Positions 24,297 through 32,805 of a stretch of DNA of 42,255 nt are shown here, one piece after another. The stretch is from positions 1 to 42,255 of the forward strand of contig JAFEFH010000011.1 of assembly GCA_018240695.1 (NCBI GenBank). The letters run 5' to 3'. The notes beneath the pieces were generated by a model. It had not been told where the DNA came from, made no database searches, and was given only the letters and a program-made list of their open reading frames with translations. Both the position numbers and the translations under genes were made by a program. Source of the stretch: Pseudomonadota bacterium. GTDB taxonomy: Bacteria; Pseudomonadota; Alphaproteobacteria; Reyranellales; Reyranellaceae. Positions within the stretch are counted from its first letter, which is position 1. Every line of letters begins with the position of its first letter.

Positions 24297-24506
24297 TCAG
24301 TCCTGTGGCGGCTGTTTGTCGTCGGATTTTGTGGGTTCCAGCCGGCGGTCGTCGAGCGTCTTGCGCGCCCGCGTGTCGGCATCGGTGTCGGCCTGCTTCT
24401 GGGCGCGCGTGCGGCCGAAGCGGCGGCGGTTGGCATCGGCCTCGCTTTCACGCTCCCGGCGCGCCTTCTCCTTGCGCGCCCGGTTCAGGTTGACGATCTC
24501 GGCCAT
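24297..24506 (-). CDS. DUF4169 family protein
   Basis: Small, very basic protein of 69 residues that begins MAEIVNLNRARKEKARRERE and continues ANRRRFGRTRAQKQADTDADTRARKTLDDRRLE, the pattern of DUF4169. No membrane segment or catalytic motif; function unknown. The frame is open to 25130 on this strand, but that upstream part is antisense to asmA; the ATG at 24506 matches the family start exactly. Convergent with the HxlR gene, divergent from asmA. Confidence 0.85.
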   Translation of the reverse strand: MAEIVNLNRARKEKARRERESEADANRRRFGRTRAQKQADTDADTRARKTLDDRRLEPTKSDDKQPPQD

Positions 24507-24585
24507 GGCCCTCCGGATGTTTTCTGTATGCCGCGACTTCAGTCGATGCGCTAGTCTTTGAGGGCGACGGGGATCGGGGAAAAGC

Positions 24586-27500
24586 ATGAGCACGAGACGC
24601 AACAAGCTCTTCATCGGCATCGGCGGTGCGGTCGTCCTGGTGATCGTGGCGCTGCTGATCGCCCCCTCGTTCTTCGACCTCAACAAGTACAAGCCCGAGC
24701 TGGTCTCGGAAGTGAGGAAGGCGACGGGCCGCGACCTCGTGCTCGACGGGCCGGTGACGCTGTCGCTGCTGCCGACCCCGGCGGTCGGTGTCTCGAAGGT
24801 GCGCTTCTTCAATGTCGCCGGCGCCAAGAACCCCAACATGGTCGACGTCAAGGCGATCACGGTGAAGCCGTCGCTGCTCGCCTTGCTGGGCGGCAACATC
24901 GAGGTGAGCGAAGTCACGCTGCTGGAGCCGAAGATCGTTCTCGAGGTGAACGCCGAAGGCAAGCCGAACTGGGAGTTCGCGCCGTCGATCGAGGGCGCCA
25001 AGCCCGCCGCCGCCAAGCCCAGCTCGCCCAAGCCGCTGTCGCTTGGCCGCCTCACGATCGAGGACGGCACGCTGATCTTCAGCGATTCCAAGGCGGGCCT
25101 GTCGATCGTGGCGGAGAAGGCCAACTTCACCGCCTCGGTGGGGTCGTTCGACGGTCCCTATGCGCTGGCCGGGGGCGCCACGATCAACGGTGCGCCGCTC
25201 AAGCTCGACCTCTCGGTCGGCAGCAAGGGGCCGAACGGCCATGCGACCAGCCTGTCGCTCGAGGCCAACGGCAAGCTCGGCTTCAAGGGCACGCTGAGCG
25301 AACTCGGGCCCAATGCGCGGCTGGGCGGCGTGGCGACGGTCTCCGCCGATTCGCTCACCAGGTTCGTGGACACCTTGGCAGGCCTCGCGGGACAGAAGGC
25401 GCCGGCATTGCCGCCGCTGCTGTCGGGCAAGTTCAGCTTCGACGGCAGCATCGATGCCTCGTCGACGGAATTCGCCGCCAGGGACTTCAAGATGCTGCTG
25501 GCCGACAATGCCAGCTCGGGGGCGCTCTCGGTCAAGCTGAAGCCCGCGCTCGCCATCGACGCCAAGGTCCTGACGCCCAAGCTCGACGTGGACAAGATCC
25601 TGGCTGCCCTGGACGCGAGCAGCGCGCCGAAGACCGCGCCGCCGCCACCCGCTACCCCGCCGGCTGCACCGCGCACCGGTACGGCGCCGGCTGCGCCGCC
25701 GACCAGCCTGCTCGACGGCGTCACCGCCAAGGTGTCGTTCGACATCGGCGAGGTCGTCTACAACAAGGCCTCGGTACGCAACGTCGCGGTCGAGCTCGAC
25801 GCGCACAATGGCGTGGTCGCCGTGCCGCGGCTGGCCGCGACCTTGCCGGGCGACATGGTCTTGCAGGCCAAGTCCTCGATGGCCGGCGATCCGGCGCGCC
25901 CCACCGTGAACGGCGACTTCAGCCTGGTCGGTACTCGCCTGCGCGACACGCTGAAGTGGCTCGATGTCGACGTCTCGACGATCCCCGCCAACAAGCTGAC
26001 GCGCCTCAGCCTCAAGGGCCGCATGGCCTCGACCAGCGGCAACGTCCAGGTGACGAACGCCGCCTTCGAGCTCGACGACGTGAAGGGCACCGGCGGCATG
26101 GTCGCGACCTTCAGCGTGCCGTTCGTGCTCTCGACCCATGCCGAGATCGACACGCTCGATGTCGACTCCTTCCTGCCCAAGCCCGAGCCTGGCAAGAAAC
26201 CCGCGCCTGCCGCCAAGCCGGCTGCGGCCGCCGCAACGCCCAAGGCCGAGATCGCGGGGCCTTCGTTCGGACTGAAACTCAAGATCGCCAAGGCGATCTA
26301 CAACAAGGAGACGATCGGCGGCATCGACGTCGACCTGGCATTGCAGGGCAGCACGCTGCGGCTCACCCAGTTCGACGTCTCGAACCTCGGGGGCGCGCGG
26401 CTCGCGGTACGCGGTTCGGTCACCAACGTCACGGCGCCCTCCCGCCGTCCCGACCTCGCCTTCAACTTCGAGGCGCCGGACATCGACCGGGTGCTGAAGA
26501 TCGCCGGCGGCACGCCGACCGGGATTGGCAGAGTCACCGCCAGCGGCGGCGTGGCAGGCACGGCCGAGCAGTTCACCTTGCGCGACGTGACGTTCGTCGC
26601 CGCGGCCGACACGGTGAAGCTCAACGGTGCGGTCGCCGCGCCCGGCGCCGCGACGGGCACGCCGAGTTCGGTCGGTTACAAGGGCAGCCTGTCGGTCAAC
26701 GGCCAGACGGTCGAGGGCACGGTCGACGTGAAGGTGGCCGACCGGCCGATGATCACGGCGGACCTGAAGTCGTCGTCGCTCGATCTCGACAAGCTCCAGT
26801 CGCGCGGCGCCGCGCCGCCCAGGCCGGCGGCGCCGGCGCGCGGCCAGGCTGCTTCGGCGGCGGCCGGCGCCCAGCCGATCGATCTCGCGGGGCTGCGCAG
26901 CTTCGATGCCTCGATCAAATTCGTGGCGGGAACGCTGATCGCGGCGCCCTTGCGCATCTCCAACGCCGATCTGGCCGTGACCCTGAAGAACGGCGTGCTG
27001 ACGCTCCAGCATTTCAAGGGCGCGCTCTACGGCGGCGCGCTGGCGCTGGCGGGAACCGTCGATGCCAGCAAGCCGGGCGTCGCGATCGACTTCAAGGGCG
27101 ACGCCAACAACATCTCGCTCGGCGACCTGATGCGCAGCACGCACGGCAGCAACCAGTTCGGCAGCACCGTGAAGGTGACGATCGACGGCACGCTGAGTGC
27201 CACCGGCATCACGCTGAAGGGCGCGGGCGCGACGTCCGACCAGCTCAAGAGCTCGCTGTCCGGCGGCACGCAGCTGGGCGGCCATGTGCTGGTCGGCGCC
27301 GACAAGGCGCTGGTGGCGCTGACGTCGGGCGCGGCGGGCGCGGTCGGCGGCGTGATCGACAACACGCTCGGCAACGTGCTGGGCGCGGTCGGCCAGCGCG
27401 GCCTCGCCACCAACATCCTGACGGCGGCGTCGGTGGTGCTGAACCGCTTCGTCAATCGCAACAACCCCGTGTCGGGACGTCTGGAGCTCGCGGGCGGCGT

Positions 27501-27822
27501 GCTGACGGACAAGGGACTCGCCGTGTCGGGAGACCGCGCCACGGCGCACATCAACACGCGCACCAGCCTCGTCACGACCAACACCGAGACGACGCTCAAC
27601 CTGATGATCGCGGAAGACCCGTCGGCGCCCTACATCATTGCGACCGTGCGCGGCCCGGCCTCGAACCTCAGCTACAATGTGAGCCGCGGCTCGGCCAAGG
27701 ATCCGCCGGGCATGGTCAATACGCTGACCAACAGCATCAACGGCGGCGGCAACAGCGGGGGTGGCGGAGGGGGCGGCGGCATCATCCCGAAGCTGCCCAT
27801 TCCCAACCTCTTCGGCCGCTAG
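24586..27822 (+). CDS. AsmA family protein
   Basis: Large envelope protein of about 1078 residues. An N-terminal helix (FIGIGGAVVLVIVALLIAPSFF) anchors it in the inner membrane, followed by the AsmA N-terminal domain: DLNKYKPELVSEVRKATGRDLVLDGPVTLSLLPTPAVGVSKV. The rest is repetitive beta-sheet with Ala/Pro-rich linkers near residues ~345-365, ~530-550 and ~745-765, and the C-terminal AsmA region (FKGALYGGALALAGTVDASKPGV). A polyglycine run and IIPKLPIPNLFGR close it. AsmA-like proteins are bridge-type lipid-transfer candidates acting between inner and outer membranes. GGGGAAAAG precedes the ATG. The nitroreductase gene follows after 11 bases. Confidence 0.9.
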   Translation: MSTRRNKLFIGIGGAVVLVIVALLIAPSFFDLNKYKPELVSEVRKATGRDLVLDGPVTLSLLPTPAVGVSKVRFFNVAGAKNPNMVDVKAITVKPSLLALLGGNIEVSEVTLLEPKIVLEVNAEGKPNWEFAPSIEGAKPAAAKPSSPKPLSLGRLTIEDGTLIFSDSKAGLSIVAEKANFTASVGSFDGPYALAGGATINGAPLKLDLSVGSKGPNGHATSLSLEANGKLGFKGTLSELGPNARLGGVATVSADSLTRFVDTLAGLAGQKAPALPPLLSGKFSFDGSIDASSTEFAARDFKMLLADNASSGALSVKLKPALAIDAKVLTPKLDVDKILAALDASSAPKTAPPPPATPPAAPRTGTAPAAPPTSLLDGVTAKVSFDIGEVVYNKASVRNVAVELDAHNGVVAVPRLAATLPGDMVLQAKSSMAGDPARPTVNGDFSLVGTRLRDTLKWLDVDVSTIPANKLTRLSLKGRMASTSGNVQVTNAAFELDDVKGTGGMVATFSVPFVLSTHAEIDTLDVDSFLPKPEPGKKPAPAAKPAAAAATPKAEIAGPSFGLKLKIAKAIYNKETIGGIDVDLALQGSTLRLTQFDVSNLGGARLAVRGSVTNVTAPSRRPDLAFNFEAPDIDRVLKIAGGTPTGIGRVTASGGVAGTAEQFTLRDVTFVAAADTVKLNGAVAAPGAATGTPSSVGYKGSLSVNGQTVEGTVDVKVADRPMITADLKSSSLDLDKLQSRGAAPPRPAAPARGQAASAAAGAQPIDLAGLRSFDASIKFVAGTLIAAPLRISNADLAVTLKNGVLTLQHFKGALYGGALALAGTVDASKPGVAIDFKGDANNISLGDLMRSTHGSNQFGSTVKVTIDGTLSATGITLKGAGATSDQLKSSLSGGTQLGGHVLVGADKALVALTSGAAGAVGGVIDNTLGNVLGAVGQRGLATNILTAASVVLNRFVNRNNPVSGRLELAGGVLTDKGLAVSGDRATAHINTRTSLVTTNTETTLNLMIAEDPSAPYIIATVRGPASNLSYNVSRGSAKDPPGMVNTLTNSINGGGNSGGGGGGGGIIPKLPIPNLFGR

Positions 27823-27833
27823 GAGAACATCTC

Positions 27834-28664
27834 GTGCTCGATCGATTGCTCGGCGTGCTCAAGGCGCGCTTCGGTTCCGCGCCCGCGCTCACCGAGGCGC
27901 CGAAGAACGTCGAAGTGCTGGCCGACATGGCCGACCGCCGCGTGATGCGGCGCTACACCGACAAGCCGGTCGATCCCGCGCTGCTCGACACGCTCTGCGC
28001 GGTGGCGCTGTCGGCGCCCTCCAAGTCCGATCTCCAGCAGGCCGATATCGTGATCGTGTCGGGCAAGGCCGAGCGCGAGAAGATCGAGGCGCTGCTGCCC
28101 GACAATCCCTGGGTGAAGGCCGCGCCGGCGCTGCTGGTGTTCTGCGGCAACAACCGCCGTCACCGGCTGCTGTTCGAATGGCGCGGCCAGCCGTTCGTGA
28201 ACGACTATCTCGATCCCTTCTTCAACGCCGCGGTCGATGCCGGCATCGTGCTCGCCACCTTCGTGGCCGCCGCCGACCGGGCCGGGCTGGGGACCTGCCC
28301 GATCAGCGCCATCCGCAACCACGCCCAGCAGGTTTCGGAGATCCTCGGCCTGCCGGATCATGTTTTTCCCGTGGCGGGGCTGGGAGTCGGCTGGCCGTCG
28401 TTTGCGGGCGTGATGACGCCGCGACTGGGCCTCGATGTCTCGATTCATCATGGCCGCTATGACGAGACCGGCCTCAAGGACAAGATCGCGGCCTACGATC
28501 GCCGGCGCGAGTCGGCGCAGCCCTACAAGACACAGCGCTACACCGACCGATTCGGCACCAGCCCGGACTATGGATGGTCGGAGGACAAGGCCCGGCAATA
28601 TTCGGTGCCGGAGCGGGCCGATTTCGGCGCTTTCGTGCGCCGCAAGGGCTTCAGGCTCGACTGA
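27834..28664 (+). CDS. nitroreductase family protein
   Basis: FMN-dependent reductase of about 276 residues. The N-terminal part has the flavin-contact pattern DRRVMRRYTDKPVDPALLDTL and SAPSKSDLQQADIVIV (nitroreductases normally show APS.. with N or S contacts); the middle has DAGIVLATFVAAADRAGLGTCPISAIRN, and the C-terminal AGLGVGWPSFAGVMTPRLGLDVSIHHGRYDE. Reduces nitro groups, quinones or related substrates with NAD(P)H; real substrate unknown. Starts with GTG at 27834, AGGAG eight bases upstream, probably cotranscribed with asmA. Its 3' end overlaps the convergent ribbon-helix-helix gene by 14 bases. Confidence 0.88.
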   Translation: MLDRLLGVLKARFGSAPALTEAPKNVEVLADMADRRVMRRYTDKPVDPALLDTLCAVALSAPSKSDLQQADIVIVSGKAEREKIEALLPDNPWVKAAPALLVFCGNNRRHRLLFEWRGQPFVNDYLDPFFNAAVDAGIVLATFVAAADRAGLGTCPISAIRNHAQQVSEILGLPDHVFPVAGLGVGWPSFAGVMTPRLGLDVSIHHGRYDETGLKDKIAAYDRRRESAQPYKTQRYTDRFGTSPDYGWSEDKARQYSVPERADFGAFVRRKGFRLD

Positions 28665-28869
28665 TATTCCCGCGCAGCGCTTCCAGCACATGGACGCGCA
28701 GCGCGCTCGAGAGGTTGCCGGCACCGCCTTTGGCGCGGTCGACCTCGGCCACCAGGGCGCCCAGCGACAGGCCGCGGCGGCGGGCGAGCGCCGACAGCTC
28801 CTCCCAGAAGGCGTCTTCCAGGGTGATGCTGGTGCGGTGGCCGTCGATGGTGACCGAGCGTTTACGCAT
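28651..28869 (-). CDS. ribbon-helix-helix domain regulator
   Basis: About 72 residues starting MRKRSVTIDGHRTSITLEDAFWEELSALARRRGLSLGALVAEVDR, a match to the alphaproteobacterial ribbon-helix-helix family (PF13467): the basic RKRSVTI strand for DNA contact, SITLED, then two helices. The tail NLSSALRVHVLEALRG completes the fold. Probably a dimeric DNA-binding regulator; targets unknown. The ATG at 28869 is preferred over upstream codons because of a GAGG site and the family start. Two direct repeats lie immediately upstream, suggesting autoregulation. Divergent from typA, convergent with the nitroreductase. Confidence 0.85.
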   Translation of the reverse strand: MRKRSVTIDGHRTSITLEDAFWEELSALARRRGLSLGALVAEVDRAKGGAGNLSSALRVHVLEALRGNISRA

Positions 28870-28888
28870 TTTCGGACCTCTTTCGGAC
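28870..28888. promoter_or_regulatory. tandem TTTCGGAC repeats next to the RHH start codon
   Basis: TTTCGGAC at 28870-28877 and again at 28881-28888, an 11-base period (one helical turn). Ribbon-helix-helix dimers typically bind tandem repeats on one face of DNA. The RHH gene's own GAGG ribosome site sits between the repeats. Confidence 0.5.
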
Positions 28889-28921
28889 TGTGACAGCGGC
28901 AAGTCGCCCCCTCAAGCCGCC

Positions 28922-28950
28922 TTGCCGAGGTCATGGCCCATGCGTATATA
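28922..28950 (+). promoter_or_regulatory. promoter of typA
   Basis: TTGCCG (28922-28927), 17 bases, TATATA (28945-28950): near-ideal sigma-70 spacing. Predicted transcription start near 28957, giving a leader of about 27 bases that contains GGAAGA before the ATG. Confidence 0.75.
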
Positions 28951-28983
28951 CGCCGCCACTTGAACCCCCCTCCGGAAGACAAA

Positions 28984-30813
28984 ATGGACATCCGCAACGT
29001 CGCGATCATCGCGCACGTCGACCATGGCAAAACCACCCTGGTCGATTGCCTTCTGAAGCAGAGCGGCACGTTTCGCGACAACCAGCAGGTTGCCGAGCGC
29101 GCCATGGACTCCAACGACCTCGAGCGCGAGCGCGGGATCACCATCCTCGCCAAGGCGACCTCGGTCGAATGGAAGGGCACGCGCATCAACATCGTCGACA
29201 CGCCAGGCCACGCCGACTTCGGCGGCGAGGTCGAGCGCATCCTGTCGATGGTCGACGGCGTGGTCCTGCTGGTCGACGCGGCCGAAGGCCCACTGCCGCA
29301 GACCAAGTTCGTGCTCGGCAAGGCGCTGCGCCTCGGCCTGAAGCCGATCGTGCTGATCAACAAGGTCGACCGCTCCGACGCCCGCGCGCACGAAGTGCAC
29401 GACGAGGTGTTCGACCTCTTCTCGGCGCTCGACGCTTCGGACGAGCAGCTCGACTTCCCGACGCTCTTCGCCTCGGCCCGCCAGGGCTGGGCCGCCGAGT
29501 CGCTCGAGGCCGAGCACAAGGACATGGAGCCGCTGTTCAACCTGCTGGTGAAGCACGTGCCGGCGCCGAAGATCGATCCCGATCCCGCGTTCCGCATGCT
29601 GGTGACGACGCTCGAGGCCGACAACTTCCTCGGCCGCATCCTGACCGGCCGCATCCTGTCGGGCTCGATCAAGCCCAACACGATGGTCAAGGCGCTGGGC
29701 CGCGACGGCAAGGAACTGGAGCAGACCCGAATCACCCGCGTGCTGGCCTTCCGCGGCCTCGAGCGCGTGGCGCTCGAATCGGCCGAGGCCGGCGACATCG
29801 TCGCGCTGGCTGGCATGAAGGTCGCGACCGTGGCCGACACGCTGGGCGACCTCACGATCTCCGAGCCGATCGCCTCGCAGCCGATCGATCCGCCGACGCT
29901 CGCCATGACCTTCTCGGTCAACGACTCGCCGCTCGCCGGCAAGGAAGGCGACAAGGTCACGACCCGCATGATCCGCGCGCGCCTGATGCGCGAGGCCGAA
30001 GGCAACGTCGCGATCCGCGTCACCGACTCCGACAGCGCCGATTCCTACGAAGTCGCCGGCCGCGGCGAACTCCAGCTCGGCGTGCTGATCGAGACGATGC
30101 GCCGCGAGGGCTTCGAGCTGGCCGTCGGCCGCCCGAAGGTCCTGTTCCAGGCGGATCCCAAGACCGGCCAGCGCCTCGAGCCGATCGAGGAAGTCGTGAT
30201 CGACGTCGACGACGCCTATACCGGCGTCGTGGTCGAGCAGATCTCGCTGCGCAAGGGCGAGCTTCAGGACATGCGCCCGTCGGGCGCCGGCAAGACCCGC
30301 CTGGTGTTCTTCGCCCCGTCGCGCGGCCTGATCGGCTATCACGGCGAATTCCTGACCGACACGCGCGGCACCGGCGTGATGAACCGCCTGTTCCACGAAT
30401 ACGGCCCCTATCGCGGCCCGATCGCCGGCCGCCGCAACGGCGCGCTGATCGCCAACGAAGAGGGCACCTCGGTCGCCTACGCGATGTGGAAGCTCGAGGA
30501 GCGCGGCCCGATGTTCATCGAGCCCGGCGTGCCCGTCTACATGGGCATGATCGTGGGCGAGCACAGCCGCGGCAACGATCTCGAGATCAACGTGCTGAAG
30601 GGCAAGCAGCTCACCAACATCCGCGCCGCCGGCAAGGACGAGGCCGTGAAGCTGACCCCGCCGCGCAAGATGAGCCTCGAACAGGCGATCGCCTACATCG
30701 AGGAGGACGAGTTGGTCGAGATCACGCCGAAATCGATCCGCCTGCGCAAGCGTTTCCTCAACAACGAGGATCGCAAGCGCGCCAAGAAGCAGGCCGCCGC
30801 GGCGGCTGAATAG
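28984..30813 (+). CDS. typA: translational GTPase TypA/BipA
   Basis: Ribosome-associated GTPase, 609 residues, full length. G1 AHVDHGKTT, the G2 Thr in ERGITI, G3 DTPGHADFGGEVER, G4 NKVDR and G5 ASARQG are all present, followed by EF-G-like domains II, III and V (YEVAGRGELQLGVLIETMRREGFEL) and the BipA-specific C-terminal domain (AYAMWKLEERGPMFIEPGVPVYMGMIVGEHSR). It helps 50S assembly, notably in cold or stress. Own promoter upstream; a DUF6481 gene follows after 14 bases. Confidence 0.96.
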   Translation: MDIRNVAIIAHVDHGKTTLVDCLLKQSGTFRDNQQVAERAMDSNDLERERGITILAKATSVEWKGTRINIVDTPGHADFGGEVERILSMVDGVVLLVDAAEGPLPQTKFVLGKALRLGLKPIVLINKVDRSDARAHEVHDEVFDLFSALDASDEQLDFPTLFASARQGWAAESLEAEHKDMEPLFNLLVKHVPAPKIDPDPAFRMLVTTLEADNFLGRILTGRILSGSIKPNTMVKALGRDGKELEQTRITRVLAFRGLERVALESAEAGDIVALAGMKVATVADTLGDLTISEPIASQPIDPPTLAMTFSVNDSPLAGKEGDKVTTRMIRARLMREAEGNVAIRVTDSDSADSYEVAGRGELQLGVLIETMRREGFELAVGRPKVLFQADPKTGQRLEPIEEVVIDVDDAYTGVVVEQISLRKGELQDMRPSGAGKTRLVFFAPSRGLIGYHGEFLTDTRGTGVMNRLFHEYGPYRGPIAGRRNGALIANEEGTSVAYAMWKLEERGPMFIEPGVPVYMGMIVGEHSRGNDLEINVLKGKQLTNIRAAGKDEAVKLTPPRKMSLEQAIAYIEEDELVEITPKSIRLRKRFLNNEDRKRAKKQAAAAAE

Positions 30814-30827
30814 AGGAAGCAGGTAAG

Positions 30828-31208
30828 TTGAAGAACCAAGGTCTCACGTTCGCCGATCGTCTCGAAACCGCCGCCAAGGCCAAGCAGGCGCTGCTCGACA
30901 AGGCACGCGCCAAGGATCCGGCGAACGATCCCGAGTTCGCCGCCCGCCAAGCCGCCCGTCTCGAGGCGGCCCGGCAGCGCGAGCAGCGCGAGACAGAGAA
31001 GCGCGAAGCCAGGCTCGCCGAGCAGGCCCGCGTGAAGGCAGAGCGCGAGGCCGAAGCCGCCCGCAAGGCCGCCGAAGCCGAGGCCGAGGCCGAGCGCATC
31101 CGCGCCGGCAAGCGCCCGGTGTCCAAGCCCGCTTTGTCGCCGGCCGAGCAGAAGGCGATCCGCGACGCCCGCTACGCCGCTCGCAAGGCGCGCAAGGGCA
31201 AGAAGTAG
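30828..31208 (+). CDS. DUF6481 family protein
   Basis: 126 residues, highly charged and almost wholly alpha-helical/coiled-coil, dominated by Ala, Arg, Glu and Lys (for example ARLEAARQREQRETEKREA). Starts LKNQGLTFADRLETAAKAKQALLDKARA, the pattern that defines DUF6481, and ends in a Lys/Arg-rich tail (ARKARKGKK). Function unknown; the basic tail could bind RNA or ribosomes, which fits its position 14 bases after typA, but this is inference. Start is TTG at 30828, with AGGAAG about ten bases upstream; no ATG gives the family start. Confidence 0.8.
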   Translation: MKNQGLTFADRLETAAKAKQALLDKARAKDPANDPEFAARQAARLEAARQREQRETEKREARLAEQARVKAEREAEAARKAAEAEAEAERIRAGKRPVSKPALSPAEQKAIRDARYAARKARKGKK

Positions 31209-31220
31209 CTAGAGGCTTCC

Positions 31221-31236
31221 GCGCCCTATAGGGCGC
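31221..31236. repeat. perfect 16-bp palindrome between convergent genes
   Basis: GCGCCCTATAGGGCGC is its own reverse complement. It lies 13 bases after the DUF6481 stop and contains the TAG stop of the convergent VOC gene (31226-31228). Possible weak bidirectional terminator, although no T-run follows on either strand. Confidence 0.6.
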
Positions 31237-31903
31237 CCGTCAGCGTCGCGCGCTGGCTGATCTCGATGTGGTTGCCGTCGGGATCGCAGACGAAGGCATA
31301 GCGCACGGTATCGCCCAGCACGCGCGGCGCGCCGCCCGAGGCGCCGCCGCGCGCCAGGATGCCTTCGTACTCCGCCACGCAATCCCAGATCTGCACGGTC
31401 ATGTAGCGGTAGCCCGGCCCGCGCCACTGCTCGCCACGGTGCTCGACCTTGCCGCGGCCCGTCACCACGACCAGCGAATCGCCGCAGCGATAGCGGCCGG
31501 CACCGGCGCGCTCGAACTGCATGGCATGGGTCCAGAAACGGTCGTGGGCATCCGGATCGTTGACCTTGAGCAGGATGGCGATGCCTTCGATGCCATGCGC
31601 GCCCTTCGGCACGAGGATCACGCTGTTGCCGTCGGGATCGGTCAGCGCGCGGTCGGCGGTCAATCCCTCGCGCGCGATGCCGAGGCCCACGATGCCGGAC
31701 GGCGGCACGTCGGGCAGCGGATCGCGCGAGTGGTTCATCTTCAGGATCGAGCCGTTCATGTGGTGGCGGTGCTGCTGCACGCCGCCGCCCACCTTGCCCA
31801 TGTGGTCGTAGGGCAGGCCGACGGTCTGCTGCCAGAAGGCGAGCTGCGCCTCGCGCTTGGTCGAGAACAGGCCGACGTCGAGATGCTGCTTGGCGAGCTT
31901 CAT
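31226..31903 (-). CDS. VOC (glyoxalase/dioxygenase) superfamily protein
   Basis: About 225 residues made of two betaalphabetabetabeta modules: residues ~8-105 (LDVGLFSTKREAQLAFWQQTVGLPY, ending LTDPDGNSVIL) and ~110-215 (GIAILLKVNDPDAHDRFWTHAMQFE, ending FVCDPDGNHIEISQ). The final DPDGNHIE has the usual C-terminal metal-ligand Glu; His14-type ligands are less obvious, with HLDVGL near the start. Enzymes of this fold include glyoxalases, extradiol dioxygenases and resistance proteins; no closer guess is possible. ATG at 31903 chosen; a TTG six codons upstream is possible. No clear Shine-Dalgarno. Confidence 0.82.
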   Translation of the reverse strand: MKLAKQHLDVGLFSTKREAQLAFWQQTVGLPYDHMGKVGGGVQQHRHHMNGSILKMNHSRDPLPDVPPSGIVGLGIAREGLTADRALTDPDGNSVILVPKGAHGIEGIAILLKVNDPDAHDRFWTHAMQFERAGAGRYRCGDSLVVVTGRGKVEHRGEQWRGPGYRYMTVQIWDCVAEYEGILARGGASGGAPRVLGDTVRYAFVCDPDGNHIEISQRATLTGAL

Positions 31904-32145
31904 GGCGATCCGTGTGTCCAAACCGGTGGAAAAAGCAATTTCGACGAGGCTGAATCTATCTCAGGACTCGGCCGGAGGGCATTGATTCGACGCTGTGAAT
32001 CGCGCTTCGCGCACCGCATCGACCTGGAAACAAACCATACAATGCCTGCCCGGACTCCGTCCCGATTCGATTGCTAGAACGGCCATGGGTGAAGGGGCCA
32101 CGCGGATGGGGATCCGCCGGCCAAAAATGTGGGAAGGAATTTCCA

Positions 32146-32700
32146 ATGTCGATTCGCGCCATCATTGGCACGGTCGCCGTGCTTGCGGGCTTCGTCGTCC
32201 TCGAGCATTCGGTCGACGCCAGCACCGGCCAGGCCGGCTCGTGCAAGGCCACGCAGGCGTACTCGCTGCTCCAGCCGGGCGACCGGCTCGTGGTGCGCGC
32301 GCAGCCGACGCCGGAAGCCGCCGTGCTCGGCATGCTCTCGGCCGACGCCGCGTCCGCCGGCAGCCCGCCCGCGGTCGTCACGATGAACGCCAGCCAGAGC
32401 GGCTGGGCGCGCATCGCGCTCGCCACCGCCCCGGGCTACACGGCGGTCGATGCCGGCGCGCCGCAGAGCTATGGCTGGATCCCGGCCGACCAGCTCGCGG
32501 TCGACAGCCGCGTCGACGGCGCGATCACGACCTACAACCGCGCGAGCCTGATCGGCGTCGCCACCGGCACGATCGAGAACCAGGACATGAAGTTCCGCGT
32601 GCTCGGCTGCCGCGGCGATCTCTTGCAGGTGATCAACGCGAGCCAGGGCAACACCTGGATCGACAAGTGGTGCGCGCGGCCGGAAGGCTGCCGCGGCTAG
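32146..32700 (+). CDS. secreted protein of unknown function, SH3b-like
   Basis: 184 residues. The signal peptide (MSIRAIIGTVAVLAGFVVLEHSVDA) predicts export. The mature part resembles bacterial SH3 domains: LLQPGDRLVVRAQPTPEAAVLGML, then SGWARIALA and YGWIPADQLAV. Four Cys in the mature part (one in GSCKAT, one in VLGCRGD, two in WCARPEGC) could form two disulphides. Not recognised beyond this. ATG at 32146 has GGGAAGGA upstream. A strong terminator follows the stop. The 242-base gap before it contains a short GATTC/GAATC inverted repeat at 31984-32001 and a TACAAT hexamer near 32036, otherwise nothing clear. Confidence 0.72.
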   Translation: MSIRAIIGTVAVLAGFVVLEHSVDASTGQAGSCKATQAYSLLQPGDRLVVRAQPTPEAAVLGMLSADAASAGSPPAVVTMNASQSGWARIALATAPGYTAVDAGAPQSYGWIPADQLAVDSRVDGAITTYNRASLIGVATGTIENQDMKFRVLGCRGDLLQVINASQGNTWIDKWCARPEGCRG

Positions 32701-32769
32701 CCACACGCGTTAGGGAGGCGGCGCGCCGTCCATCTGGGGATTTGGACGCGCACCGTGGGACAGCAAGCG

Positions 32770-32805
32770 GGCCTCGAAGGGAAACCTTCGAGGCCTCTCC
32801 TTTTT
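32770..32805 (+). terminator. rho-independent terminator of the secreted-protein gene
   Basis: GGCCTCGAAGG (32770-32780), GAAA loop, CCTTCGAGGCC (32785-32795), then TCTCCTTTTT to 32805. The T-run touches the stop codon of the convergent fumarase gene. On the minus strand no T-run follows the stem, so it works one way. Confidence 0.85.

Noticed and set aside
24297..25130. A 277-codon version of the DUF4169 gene
   Set aside because: DUF4169 proteins begin with MAEIVNL, found at 24506; the rest is antisense to asmA.
24448..27549. A 1033-codon open frame on the minus strand across asmA
   Set aside because: High GC keeps antisense frames open. Its translation is low-complexity Arg/Gly/Asp, has no domain, and the plus strand encodes a clear AsmA protein.
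28912..30564. A 550-codon minus-strand frame opposite typA
   Set aside because: It mirrors typA codons and shows no family features; TypA is certain on the plus strand.
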